DNA of 64,000 nucleotides from DYFX01 sp964400625. GTDB lineage: Bacteria > Patescibacteriota > Patescibacteriia > SG8-24 > DYFX01. Below, in pieces: positions 51,295 through 61,054 of the stretch. The notes under the pieces are model-generated. The model was not told the DNA's origin. It was given only the letters and a program-made list of their open reading frames with translations, and did no database searches. The stretch covers positions 62,001 to 126,000 of the forward strand of contig CAYNUS010000002.1 of assembly GCA_964400625.1 (NCBI GenBank), written 5' to 3'. Each line of letters opens with the position of its first letter. The first letter of the stretch is position 1. Both the position numbers and the translations under genes were made by a program.

Positions 51295-51318
51295 AGAAAA
51301 AACTCCACGTCGTGGAGT
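51295..51318 (-). terminator. Terminator of tRNA-Lys
   Basis: Hairpin ACTCCACG/CGTGGAGT followed by TTTTTTC on the minus strand. Confidence 0.85.
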
Positions 51319-51324
51319 CCTTTC

Positions 51325-51400
51325 TGGTGCGTCGGCTGGGGGTCGAACCCAGGACCTTAGGCTTAAGAGGCCTCTGCTCTACCGGCTGAGCTACCGACGC
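51325..51400 (-). tRNA. tRNA-Lys(CTT)
   Basis: Cloverleaf on the minus strand: acceptor GCGTCGG/CCGACGC, D stem GCTC/GAGC, anticodon loop CTCTTAA (anticodon CTT) on stem GAGGC/GCCTA with the outer G-A pair mismatched, T stem CTGGG/CCCAG, encoded CCA. A Leu reading is excluded by the short variable arm. It is abutted by structured RNA copy 2. Confidence 0.9.
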
Positions 51401-51548
51401 ATGTCGCTCGCGGACAAGCTGCCGGTCGGACGTGCTGAGCCCGTCCTCCCTATCGCTTGTCCTTCGCTCCTCCTTCGCGTCCACGCAGGCGTGGACTTGA
51501 TGGCGGTTCATGGTGTTTCGCGCGGTCGCGCGAAACGCGTTTCTCACA
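51401..51548 (-). ncRNA. Structured RNA element, copy 2, abutting the 5' end of tRNA-Lys
   Basis: Same architecture as copy 1: P4 51515-51536 (9 bp, GGTC loop on the plus strand), P3 51479-51496 (8 bp), P1 51412-51419/51455-51462 (8 bp) and P2 51428-51446. The linkers GAACCGCCATCAAG, GCGAAGGAGGAGCGA, GCGATAGGGAG and CGACCGGCAGC are almost unchanged. The stem sequences differ with compensating changes (for example P3 GTCCACGC/GCGTGGAC here, GGCTGGGC/GCCCAGCC in copy 1). It starts just after its own promoter and ends at the first base of tRNA-Lys. Confidence 0.8.
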
Positions 51549-51554
51549 AGGGGC

Positions 51555-51583
51555 AATCTAACGCAAACCCGGAAATTAATCAA
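51555..51583 (-). promoter_or_regulatory. Promoter of structured RNA copy 2 and tRNA-Lys
   Basis: TTGATT at 51578-51583, 17-bp spacer, TAGATT at 51555-51560. Confidence 0.7.
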
Positions 51584-51588
51584 GACCC

Positions 51589-51663
51589 TGGTGCGGGCGG
51601 AGGGAATCGAACCCCCATAGCCGGTTCCGAAGACCGGTGCTCTATCCGTTGAGCTACGCCCGC
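51589..51663 (-). tRNA. tRNA-Arg(TCG)
   Basis: Minus-strand cloverleaf: acceptor GCGGGCG/CGCCCGC, D stem GCTC/GAGC, anticodon stem CCGGT/ACCGG with loop CTTCGGA (anticodon TCG), T arm with TTCGATT, encoded CCA. It has no structured element directly before it. Confidence 0.95.
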
Positions 51664-51673
51664 CAGCCATGGA

Positions 51674-51702
51674 ACGATAGCCGTTTTCGCGCTTTTTTTC
51701 AA
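51674..51702 (-). promoter_or_regulatory. Promoter of tRNA-Arg
   Basis: TTGAAA at 51697-51702, 17-bp spacer, TATCGT at 51674-51679. Confidence 0.75.
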
Positions 51703-51705
51703 GGG

Positions 51706-51735
51706 TAAGAAAAACCCGCGACCGAGGGTCACGGG
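51706..51735 (-). terminator. Terminator of the lipoprotein gene
   Basis: Hairpin CCCGTGACC/GGTCGCGGG followed by TTTTTCTT, overlapping the end of the gene. Confidence 0.8.
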
Positions 51736-53021
51736 CTGAGCGGGCCGAGCGATGGGCCGGGCATGAACGCCTTCGTCGGAAGGGCGCGCGGCGCCACACG
51801 TCGGAGGATGCCGGTCTTGTCGTTGGGGTTCGGAGGGTCCGGCCGGAAGGCCGGGTCCCAGGCGAACTCCGGGGCGTAGCGGAGCGTGGCGTCGACGTCC
51901 CAGGCGTAGGCGCAGGAGCTGCCGTCGCCGGCGAAGGTGCGGAACTCGACCGTGTAGGACAGGTAGGGCGGGTCGTACGATCCGGAGAACGTCGCCGTCT
52001 GGCCTTCGGCTTCGGTGCCGTCGGTCTCGTGGAGCGTCCTGCCGTCGGCGTCGATGAACCAATCGCCCATCTCGTCGAGGAACTCGATCTCGTCCGGGCC
52101 TTGGCGGACCGCGATGAGCGGCGCCTCGTAGGCGACGGTCGTGCCTTCGCACTCGCTGCGGACGCGGTAGACGGCGGCGTAGTCGCCTCCGACGTCGGAG
52201 GGTTCGGCCGCGCGTTTGGCGCCGCCGAGGACGTAGGCGTGGCGGCAGTCGGCCGGCTGGTCCTCCGTCCGGAACCCCAGCTCGGCCCGCACGTCTCCCG
52301 GAGCGAAGGTCCCGCGCAGGGAGCCTTCGACCTCTTGGACGCCTTCGACGCCCGAGAAGTACAGGCGGCCGGTCCAATCGACGAGGCCGTCGGCGCCGGG
52401 CACCGGCGGTTCGAGGAAGATCGCGCCGCCGAGGATGACGGCCAGCCCGGTCGGGCGCGGGTGCGCATCGAGCACGTAGACGCGCTCGCCGAGAGGCCGC
52501 TCGGGAAGCGGATCGTTTCCGCAGACCTCGCCGTAGTAGGACGTCATGATCTCGTACCGGCCGTCGAGCGAGGCCGCCTCGCGGAAGCCGCGCGGCTTGC
52601 CGACGACGCGGACCTTGCGGACGCAGTCGGCGAAGTCCGGCGAGCGGTACCAGCGTTCGGTGAACGTCAGGTCCATCGCCTCCATCGCGAGCGTCCCCTC
52701 GATGCGGTACGGGTACGTCTTGTCGGGATAGCTCGAGTAGCGCCGGGCGTCGTAGGAGACGGCGCCGGCGTGCGGGCGGACGTTCGGGAAGACGCCGGGT
52801 CCGGGAATGAGGCGCCCCCACTCCCGGAGCTCGACCGTGCCGTCGGCGGCGCGGATCGCGTCGACGAAGACCTCGGCGTCGGCCGCCAAGGGGCGGTCGT
52901 CGCAGGTGTTCTCGAGCTCCGCGACGTCCGCGACGAACGTCATGTCGACCGGATCGACCCGGTCGAGGTTGTCGCCGCAGGCGGCGAGGAAGGACAGGGC
53001 CAGGACGATGGGGCGCCGCAT
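51729..53021 (-). CDS. Secreted lipoprotein of unknown function
   Basis: Product of 430 residues. The signal peptide RRPIVLALSFLAACGDNLDR has the lipobox LAAC with Cys at residue 15, so it should be lipid-anchored on the outer face of the membrane. The mature part is beta-rich with several paired cysteines (for example VCGNDPLPERP, SECEGTTVAYEAP) and no recognised domain. GGAGG precedes the ATG at 53021. Monocistronic. Confidence 0.75.
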   Translation of the reverse strand: MRRPIVLALSFLAACGDNLDRVDPVDMTFVADVAELENTCDDRPLAADAEVFVDAIRAADGTVELREWGRLIPGPGVFPNVRPHAGAVSYDARRYSSYPDKTYPYRIEGTLAMEAMDLTFTERWYRSPDFADCVRKVRVVGKPRGFREAASLDGRYEIMTSYYGEVCGNDPLPERPLGERVYVLDAHPRPTGLAVILGGAIFLEPPVPGADGLVDWTGRLYFSGVEGVQEVEGSLRGTFAPGDVRAELGFRTEDQPADCRHAYVLGGAKRAAEPSDVGGDYAAVYRVRSECEGTTVAYEAPLIAVRQGPDEIEFLDEMGDWFIDADGRTLHETDGTEAEGQTATFSGSYDPPYLSYTVEFRTFAGDGSSCAYAWDVDATLRYAPEFAWDPAFRPDPPNPNDKTGILRRVAPRALPTKAFMPGPSLGPLSP

Positions 53022-53049
53022 GCGGACCTCCGGTTGAAAGAGCCGCTTC

Positions 53050-53078
53050 ACCCTACCCGCGCGCCGCCGAGGCGTCAA
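53050..53078 (-). promoter_or_regulatory. Promoter of the lipoprotein gene
   Basis: TTGACG at 53073-53078, 17-bp spacer, TAGGGT at 53050-53055, directly after the pilT terminator. Confidence 0.75.
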
Positions 53079-53081
53079 AAT

Positions 53082-53105
53082 GAAAAGGCCCGGTCGGCCC
53101 GGGCC
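53082..53105 (-). terminator. Terminator of pilT
   Basis: Hairpin GGCCCGG/CCGGGCC followed by TTTTCATTTT. Confidence 0.8.
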
Positions 53106-53112
53106 TCGTCCG

Positions 53113-54156
53113 TCACTTCTGGCTCTCGTTGCTGGCGATCAGGTAGTTCTCGGCGGTCTCCGGCGTGATGAGGCCCTCCTTCACCAAGCGCTTGATGTCC
53201 TGCGAATAGGACTGCATGCCGACGGCCGCGCCGGTCTGGATGACGTTCTTGATCTGCTCCACCTTGTTCTCGCGGATGAGGTTGGCGCAGGCCGGCGTGT
53301 TGACCAGCACCTCGCGGGTGGCGATGAGGCCTCCGCCGACGCGCGGCAGGAGCTGCTGCGAGACGACGCCGCGGAGCGTCATGGCGAGCTGGAGGCGGAT
53401 CTGTGTCTGCTGGAACGGCGGGAAGACGTCGATGATGCGCGAGACCGTCTGCGGCGCGCTGTAGGTGTGGAGCGTGGCGAAGACGAGGTGGCCCGTCTCG
53501 GCGAGGGTGAGCGTGGTGGCGATGGTGTCGAGGTCGCGCATCTCGCCGACCATGACGACGTCCGGGTCCTGGCGCAGCACGTGCTTCAGGCCCTCGGAGA
53601 ACGCGACCATGTCGCTCTCGAGCTGGCGCTGGCGGATGATGGACCGCTTGGGCGTGAAGAGGAATTCGACGGGGTCCTCGAGCGTGATGATGTTCACGCG
53701 GCGGCTCTCGTTGATGTAGTCGACCATCGCGGCGAGGGTCGTCGACTTGCCCGCGCCGGTCGGACCGGTCACGAGGATGAGCCCGTGCGGCAGGTCGGTG
53801 AAGCCCTGGATGACCGGCGGCAGTCCGAGCTGGGACATCGTCGGGATGTCCTGCGGGATGGTACGCGCGGCCAGGCCGATGTGCCCTTTCTCCCAGTGCA
53901 GGTTCACGCGGAAGCGCGCGCCCTCGACGCCGTAGGCGAGGTCGAGCTCCTTCTCGATCCGGAAGCGCTCGAACTGCTCCGGCGTGGCGATCTGCCGGAC
54001 GACCTTCTCCATCGAGGCGTCCGTGAGGACGTCCTCGCCTTCGAGGTCGAACAGTTCGCCGGTGATGCGCAGGATGGGCCTGTGGCCGACGAGCAGATGC
54101 AGGTCGGACGCGCCTTTCTGCGCCGCGGCGCCGAAGAGTGACGGGGCGGTGAGCAT
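53113..54156 (-). CDS. pilT: PilT-type pilus retraction ATPase
   Basis: Hexameric ATPase that retracts type IV pili. The 347 residues include an N-terminal PAS-like region (GASDLHLLVGHRPILRITGE), Walker A LILVTGPTGAGKSTTLAAMV near residue 130, the Asp box IITLEDPVEFLF, Walker B VVMVGEMRDLDTIATTLTLA and the His box TGHLVFATLHTYSA. Start CATATG, with TATACT 8 nt upstream. Together with comEC this points to pilus-based DNA uptake or twitching; other pilus genes lie outside the window. Confidence 0.95.
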   Translation of the reverse strand: MLTAPSLFGAAAQKGASDLHLLVGHRPILRITGELFDLEGEDVLTDASMEKVVRQIATPEQFERFRIEKELDLAYGVEGARFRVNLHWEKGHIGLAARTIPQDIPTMSQLGLPPVIQGFTDLPHGLILVTGPTGAGKSTTLAAMVDYINESRRVNIITLEDPVEFLFTPKRSIIRQRQLESDMVAFSEGLKHVLRQDPDVVMVGEMRDLDTIATTLTLAETGHLVFATLHTYSAPQTVSRIIDVFPPFQQTQIRLQLAMTLRGVVSQQLLPRVGGGLIATREVLVNTPACANLIRENKVEQIKNVIQTGAAVGMQSYSQDIKRLVKEGLITPETAENYLIASNESQK

Positions 54157-54175
54157 ATGGCTCCAGTATACAACA

Positions 54176-54204
54176 GAAAAACGCCCCGCGCGACGGCGAG
54201 GCGT
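54176..54204 (-). terminator. Terminator of rnc
   Basis: Hairpin ACGCCTCGC/GCGGGGCGT followed by TTTTTCTG. Confidence 0.75.
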
Positions 54205-54210
54205 CTTTTC

Positions 54211-54903
54211 CTACCAGCCTTTGACCTCGAGGGCCTTCCTGGCGGCTTCGATCTGCGCGTCCTGCTTGGAGGAACCCCTGCCGCTGGCGACGAGCTCGGA
54301 GCCGAGATACACGCCGACGTCGAACTCCTTGGCGTGGTCCGGGCCCGTCTCGGAAAGCACGCGGTACGACGGCGTGACGCCGGAGGATTCCTGCGCGGCT
54401 TCCTGGAAGCGGCTCTTCGGGTCGATGTAGAGCTTCTTCTCGAGGATGTTGTCGAGCTTCGAGATGACGTAGCGCCGGATGAAATCGCTCACGACCTCCA
54501 TCCCGCGGTCGAGGTACATCGCGCCGATGAGCGCCTCGATGGCGTTCGCGAGGATGTAGGAACGCGCCTTCGAGCCGGCGTCCTTCGCCTCGCCGCGCGA
54601 GAGGTACAGGTACTGCTCCATGCCGAGGTCGTCCTGGGCGATGGCGGCGAGCGTGTTGGCGTTGACCAGCGCGGCGCGCCAGTTGGTCAGCTCGCCTTCG
54701 GGGTTCGGGTAGTTGGCGTACAGGTATTCGGTGACGACGAGTTCGACCACGGCGTCGCCGAGGAACTCGAGGCGCTCGTTATGGCCGAGGCGGAAATCCG
54801 GATGCTCGTTGAGGTAGGAGCGGTGGACGAACGCCTGGACGAGAAGATCCCGGTCCTTGAACTGGACGCCGATCTTCTCCTCGAACGTGGAGAAGTCTTT
54901 CAT
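54211..54903 (-). CDS. rnc: Ribonuclease III
   Basis: Double-strand RNA endonuclease that processes rRNA. The 230 residues have the signature HNERLEFLGDAVVELVVTEY near residue 40, further catalytic acidic residues in NAIEALIGAMYLD, and a C-terminal dsRNA-binding domain (FDVGVYLGSELVASGRGSSK). The start at 54903 gives the family N-terminus (DFSTFEEKIGVQFKDRDLLV). An earlier in-frame ATG is possible but adds an unrelated stretch. It follows nusB by 91 nt. Confidence 0.96.
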   Translation of the reverse strand: MKDFSTFEEKIGVQFKDRDLLVQAFVHRSYLNEHPDFRLGHNERLEFLGDAVVELVVTEYLYANYPNPEGELTNWRAALVNANTLAAIAQDDLGMEQYLYLSRGEAKDAGSKARSYILANAIEALIGAMYLDRGMEVVSDFIRRYVISKLDNILEKKLYIDPKSRFQEAAQESSGVTPSYRVLSETGPDHAKEFDVGVYLGSELVASGRGSSKQDAQIEAARKALEVKGW

Positions 54904-54994
54904 GGGTGCGCGATGCGCGCCTTTCCGTAGCGACATGTCCCGTCGCGCAGACAGGTACGTATCGCCGCAGAAACGCGATGAGTTAACGGTGCGG

Positions 54995-55531
54995 TCAGGC
55001 CGGTTCGGCCGGCTTGACCTCGGCTTCGGCCTTCGGTCCTTCGCCATCGGCCTCGTCTGCCCCCTTCTCTTCCTTCTTCTTCGGCTCCTGCTTGTCGACC
55101 TCCTTCACGGCGCCGCTCGCGATCATGTCCTTGAAGATGGCGCCGAGGACGCCGTTCACGAACTTGCCGGAGGATTCGCCGCCGAAGGTCTTGGCGAGCT
55201 CGATGGCCTCGTTGATGGCGACCTTCGAGGGGACGGTGTCCGAATGCTTGAGTTCAAAAACGCCGATACGGAGGATGTTCCGATCGACGATCGTGATCTG
55301 CGGCAACGGCCACGCAGGCGCGTACTTGGTGATGGTCGCGTCGATGTCCTTCTGATGCTTCAACACGCCATCCACGAGCTCCTTGGCGAAGCCCTTGTCG
55401 TCGAGGCCGGGGGCGAACTCTTCCAAGTTGCGCACCGTGGCCGCATCGGGATCTTCCATCTTGCCGCCGTGAAAATCCCGTTCATACAGGGTTTGCATGG
55501 CGACGGTCCGGGCGAGATGGCGGTTGGACAT
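54995..55531 (-). CDS. nusB: Transcription antitermination factor NusB with acidic tail
   Basis: NusB works with S10 in rRNA antitermination. The 178 residues start NRHLARTVAMQTLYERDFHG and contain the NusB core (TIVDRNILRIGVFELKHSD; VPSKVAINEAIELAKTFGGE; FVNGVLGAIFKDM). About 35 extra residues of Lys/Glu/Ala-rich tail follow. Start TTTATG. It lies between rpmF and rnc. Confidence 0.94.
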   Translation of the reverse strand: MSNRHLARTVAMQTLYERDFHGGKMEDPDAATVRNLEEFAPGLDDKGFAKELVDGVLKHQKDIDATITKYAPAWPLPQITIVDRNILRIGVFELKHSDTVPSKVAINEAIELAKTFGGESSGKFVNGVLGAIFKDMIASGAVKEVDKQEPKKKEEKGADEADGEGPKAEAEVKPAEPA

Positions 55532-55566
55532 AAAGGGCTGACGCGTTACCTCACTGAAAGTACGTC

Positions 55567-55755
55567 CTATTTCTTGGAAGCCTTGGTCTTGAGCACTTGG
55601 CGGCCCTTGTAGGTTCCGCAGAAGGCGCAAGCTTTGTGGGGCTGGACCGGCTTCTTGCACTTCGGGCATTCCGCGAGCTGCTTCTTGCCGAGGGCGAAGT
55701 GAGCGGCGCGGCGGCGCTTATGCGAGGAAGTCCGGCGATGTCCGGGGAGACCCAT
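55567..55755 (-). CDS. rpmF: 50S ribosomal protein L32, zinc-type
   Basis: The 62-residue L32 begins GLPGHRRTSSHKRRRAAHFA and has a four-cysteine zinc site, CPKC near residue 30 and CAFC near residue 43. Start CTATG. It is the first gene of the rpmF-nusB-rnc group. Confidence 0.96.
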   Translation of the reverse strand: MGLPGHRRTSSHKRRRAAHFALGKKQLAECPKCKKPVQPHKACAFCGTYKGRQVLKTKASKK

Positions 55756-55782
55756 AGTCAGTATACGATAAATGACAACGGC

Positions 55783-55811
55783 AGTGTAGCGGTATCCCTC
55801 GGTTTTGGCAA
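55783..55811 (-). promoter_or_regulatory. Promoter of rpmF-nusB-rnc
   Basis: TTGCCA at 55806-55811, 17-bp spacer, TACACT at 55783-55788. Confidence 0.75.
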
Positions 55812-55853
55812 GACCTCCCCTCCCCGGCGCGCGGCGAGCGGGGTTTTTCCCTT

Positions 55854-55881
55854 AAAAAAAATCCCGGCGCGCGGGCCGGGA
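55854..55881 (-). terminator. Terminator of the lipid kinase gene
   Basis: Hairpin TCCCGGC/GCCGGGA followed by TTTTTTTT. Confidence 0.9.
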
Positions 55882-56979
55882 CTAGCCGCGGACGAACCTG
55901 ATGAACGGGCCCGTCTCGATGACGACGACATCCTCGCCGGACTCGGCGGCGGCGACGCGTCCGAGCTTGGCGGTGGAATCGTAGATCTCGCCGTCGATGG
56001 TGTGGCGCATGGGGCCGGCGTAGCGGATGACCATGCGGTCGGTGACGAGCTCCTCGACGGAGCCGACGAGCGGCGCGCCGAGGGCGAACCCGGGAAGGTT
56101 CATGGCGCTCCGCCAGAAGCCGTTCTCGTGGCAGACGGCGTGGAAGCACGCGAGCCGTTCGCCGGCGCGGTGCGTGACCTTGAGGAGCGAGTGGATCTCG
56201 CGGAGCGACGAGGCGATGACGCCGTTGAAGCGGTCCATCGCGACCTCGCGTTCCGCGCCGTCGCGTCCACGCCCCGAGATCGAAGCCTCGAAGCGCCGGA
56301 AGATGGACGGGCGCCGCCAAGGCGACAGCCGGCCGAGCGTCTCGCGCCAGACGATCGACGCGCCGGCCTTGGCCGCGCGCCACGGTCCCGGCTCGTGCCG
56401 GTAGTACTCGTCGAGCGCGTTCACCGGCAGGCCGGAGCCGTAGATGAAGCCGTGGCGGTCGTTGATCTTGAGGATCGGGCAGACGACGATGTCGCGCGGG
56501 ATGCCGCGGCGGATCTTCTCGCAGACGACGTCGAGCGCGTCGAGCGGCGCCTGGCCGAGCAGGTTGAGGGCGTTCGGCACGACGTTCTTGGTCCCGCCGC
56601 CGATCACGACGACTTCCGGAGCGTGCTCCGGGTCGTGCGTCAGGAAGCGGAGGAACTCCTCGTCCTCGCCGAGCGTCTTCTGCGTGGTGCCGTCGCCGCC
56701 GAAGAGGACGACGACCTCGGGAGGATCGTCCCGCATCGTGCGTTCCTTGGCCTCGGCGAGCTCGTCGAGGTCCTGGGTGAGATTGAGCTCCACGTAGGCG
56801 GAATGCCCGCGGACGGGCTTCGTCGGGAAGTGCCTGCGGAGCGCGCTCTCGACGCCGACCCTGAGCTTCTCGCGGTCCATGCCGAGCCCCGCCTTCTTGG
56901 CGTTGCCGAACATGGCGATCTTCTTGACGCGTTTCTCGGCGCGCCGCTTCTGGAATCGTGAAACGATGCCTTCGGCCAT
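55882..56979 (-). CDS. Diacylglycerol/lipid kinase family protein
   Basis: Product of 365 residues. The nucleotide-binding motif VVVLFGGDGTTQKTL (GGDGT) is near residue 91, followed by VVVIGGGTKNVVPNALNLLG (GTxN). A C-terminal GPMRHTIDGEIYD carries the conserved DGE. These mark the DAGK/YegS fold, which phosphorylates lipids or sphingosine-like substrates. Residues 1-35 are basic and unusual for the family. AAGGAGG precedes the ATG at 56979. Its promoter is fused to the upstream terminator. Confidence 0.85.
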   Translation of the reverse strand: MAEGIVSRFQKRRAEKRVKKIAMFGNAKKAGLGMDREKLRVGVESALRRHFPTKPVRGHSAYVELNLTQDLDELAEAKERTMRDDPPEVVVLFGGDGTTQKTLGEDEEFLRFLTHDPEHAPEVVVIGGGTKNVVPNALNLLGQAPLDALDVVCEKIRRGIPRDIVVCPILKINDRHGFIYGSGLPVNALDEYYRHEPGPWRAAKAGASIVWRETLGRLSPWRRPSIFRRFEASISGRGRDGAEREVAMDRFNGVIASSLREIHSLLKVTHRAGERLACFHAVCHENGFWRSAMNLPGFALGAPLVGSVEELVTDRMVIRYAGPMRHTIDGEIYDSTAKLGRVAAAESGEDVVVIETGPFIRFVRG

Positions 56980-57006
56980 GGCGGCCTCCTTGAAAGAACT
57001 GGCGGT

Positions 57007-57036
57007 ACCATAGACGAAAAAAGGCCCTCCTTGCAA
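57007..57036 (-). promoter_or_regulatory. Promoter of the lipid kinase gene, inside a terminator
   Basis: TTGCAA at 57031-57036 in the hairpin loop, 18-bp spacer with the T-tract, TATGGT at 57007-57012. Confidence 0.6.
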
Positions 57037-57045
57037 GGAGGGCCT
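57014..57045 (-). terminator. Terminator of the gyrA operon
   Basis: Perfect hairpin AGGCCCTCC/GGAGGGCCT with TTGCAA as loop, followed by TTTTTTCGTC. Confidence 0.85.
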
Positions 57046-57374
57046 CACGCCCGCGCGGCGGGAAAGAACGTCAGGCGGGCGCGTCCGGCGTCTACGGGGC
57101 GTTCCATCATGAACGCGCCGCGCCGGACGATGCCGATGAAGCGCTGGAGCGCCTCGTCGTAGATCAGGTAGGAGCCCTGCGGGTCGGCGTCCTCCTCGTT
57201 GTGGATCCTGATCCGCGAGGCCGTCGCGGCGGGATCGAACGTCGCGTGGAGCCTCTTCCGGCCGAACAGGTGGCCGTGCAGATGCATCAAGACGACGAGG
57301 TCGGCGTCAGACAGGTCCGGACTTGCCCTCCGTATGAGGGCGGTCGGCGGCGGCTTTTTCCCGGTTCCGCTCAT
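57045..57374 (-). CDS. Small hypothetical protein overlapping the DUF1189 gene
   Basis: A 109-residue product (DLSDADLVVLMHLHGHLFGR; SYLIYDEALQRFIGIVRRGA) with no recognised family. The ATG at 57374 follows GGGAGG by 5 nt. Its first 68 nt overlap the end of the DUF1189 gene in another frame. The overlap and the ribosome site support coupled expression. Confidence 0.6.
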   Translation of the reverse strand: MSGTGKKPPPTALIRRASPDLSDADLVVLMHLHGHLFGRKRLHATFDPAATASRIRIHNEEDADPQGSYLIYDEALQRFIGIVRRGAFMMERPVDAGRARLTFFPAARA

Positions 57375-58158
57375 GCGCACCTCCCTTGACCGTATCGTAC
57401 GCTATCCAGGCGATGAACGCCCAGTAGACGAGGTCCGGCAGCATCGAGGCTTGCGCCACGCCCTGCAGGATCATGCTGAGGACGATGGCGGCCGTCGCGG
57501 CGTACGACGCTGCGATGAAGGACGCGCGCCACGGCTGCGGACGCTTCCAGAGCTTGAGGATGAGCCAGAGGGCGAAGCCGTGGATGAGCGCGTTCAGCAG
57601 GAAGCCGCCCCAGAACGTCAGGAACATGAAGACGAGCGCGAGGAGCGACGCGACGAAGAGCGCGAGCGGCGCCCAGCGCGCGATGTCGGCCATGAGGTCC
57701 TCGCGGGTCACGCGGAAGTCCGGCGCGCGGGAGAAGTCGACCGTCTCGCCGCCGACGTCGTCGCTCTGCTCGATGCCGGTCTGTCCGACCACGATGCCGC
57801 TCTCCCCTTCCTGGAGGCTGAGCGTCGAGCTGGCGGTGTTCACGATGACGACCGCGCCCTCGCTGCGGAAGACGAGCGGCTCCTGGAGGTTGTTGGAGAG
57901 CTTGCCGTCCTTCATCTCGAAGACCGTGCCGGGCGGGATGTCGGTCCGGAGGCCTTCGGCGACGTGCTGGGAGACCTGCCGCAGGCCGACGAAGAACATG
58001 ACGGCGATCGGGAGCGTCCAGACCACGGCGAACATCGCCAGGTAGCCGACGGCGTCGCCGGTCTTGCGCGCGCCGGCGGTGCGGTAGAACTCGACGCGCG
58101 TCGCGGCTTCATACGCCGTGCGCGCCCACTGCTTCACCCAGCCGAAGAAGGCTTTCAT
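57307..58158 (-). CDS. DUF1189-like membrane protein
   Basis: Product of 283 residues. An amphipathic N-terminus (FFGWVKQWARTAYEAATRVE) precedes the first membrane helix (YLAMFAVVWTLPIAVMFFVG). An extracytoplasmic domain follows (FEMKDGKLSNNLQEPLVFRS), then four C-terminal helices (APLALFVASLLALVFMFLTF and following). This layout matches the DUF1189 family, of unknown role. The start AAGATG overlaps the gyrA stop by one base pattern (TAAGATG). Confidence 0.75.
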   Translation of the reverse strand: MKAFFGWVKQWARTAYEAATRVEFYRTAGARKTGDAVGYLAMFAVVWTLPIAVMFFVGLRQVSQHVAEGLRTDIPPGTVFEMKDGKLSNNLQEPLVFRSEGAVVIVNTASSTLSLQEGESGIVVGQTGIEQSDDVGGETVDFSRAPDFRVTREDLMADIARWAPLALFVASLLALVFMFLTFWGGFLLNALIHGFALWLILKLWKRPQPWRASFIAASYAATAAIVLSMILQGVAQASMLPDLVYWAFIAWIAYDTVKGGAHERNREKAAADRPHTEGKSGPV

Positions 58159-58159
58159 C

Positions 58160-60634
<2,475 letters not shown>

Positions 60635-60643
60635 ATGGGAGCG

Positions 60644-61048
60644 TCAGGGCGTTTCGGGAGTTTCAGGAGTCTCGGGCGTGCCGCTCGCGGCGGCGCGGGC
60701 TTCGATCTTGGCTTTCAGGATGAGGGCCGCGTCGGCCTGGGTCTTGCCGGTCGAGGTCAGCCGGAGGAGCGACGCCTTCACGCCGGTCAGGTCCTGGTAG
60801 ACGGGTTTCGCCCGATCGAGCAGGTCCTCGTCGAGGAGCGACCAGCGCGGGGCGTCGAAGGCGAAGCCCTGCGCCGGCATCCGGGACTTGAAGGTCGCCA
60901 CGTAGAGGCTCGCGATGACGAGCGTCGTGAATCCGACCGCCACGCCGAGCTGGAGCTGCTGCTCGAAGCGGCTGCGCCGACGCCGCAACGGCACGCGCGC
61001 GGGTTCGCTCGTGAGGATCCTACGCGCCTTGTGCGTGGCGTGCGGCAT
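60644..61048 (-). CDS. Single-pass membrane protein of unknown function
   Basis: Product of 134 residues: a basic cytoplasmic N-terminus, one membrane helix (LGVAVGFTTLVIASLYVATF) and a soluble helical part ending in a short repeat, TPETPETPETP. No family recognised. It starts 6 nt after the MBL gene and ends 9 nt before gyrA. Confidence 0.65.
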   Translation of the reverse strand: MPHATHKARRILTSEPARVPLRRRRSRFEQQLQLGVAVGFTTLVIASLYVATFKSRMPAQGFAFDAPRWSLLDEDLLDRAKPVYQDLTGVKASLLRLTSTGKTQADAALILKAKIEARAAASGTPETPETPETP

Positions 61049-61054
61049 GCGGTT

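Noticed and set aside
51325..51400. tRNA-Leu(TAA) instead of tRNA-Lys
   Set aside because: Shifting the anticodon loop breaks the conserved U33 and the short variable arm does not fit a leucine tRNA.
55820..55850. A plus-strand terminator-like hairpin (CCCC...GGGG then TTTTT)
   Set aside because: No plus-strand gene ends there; it lies in the spacer between two minus-strand genes and its T-run may be fortuitous.
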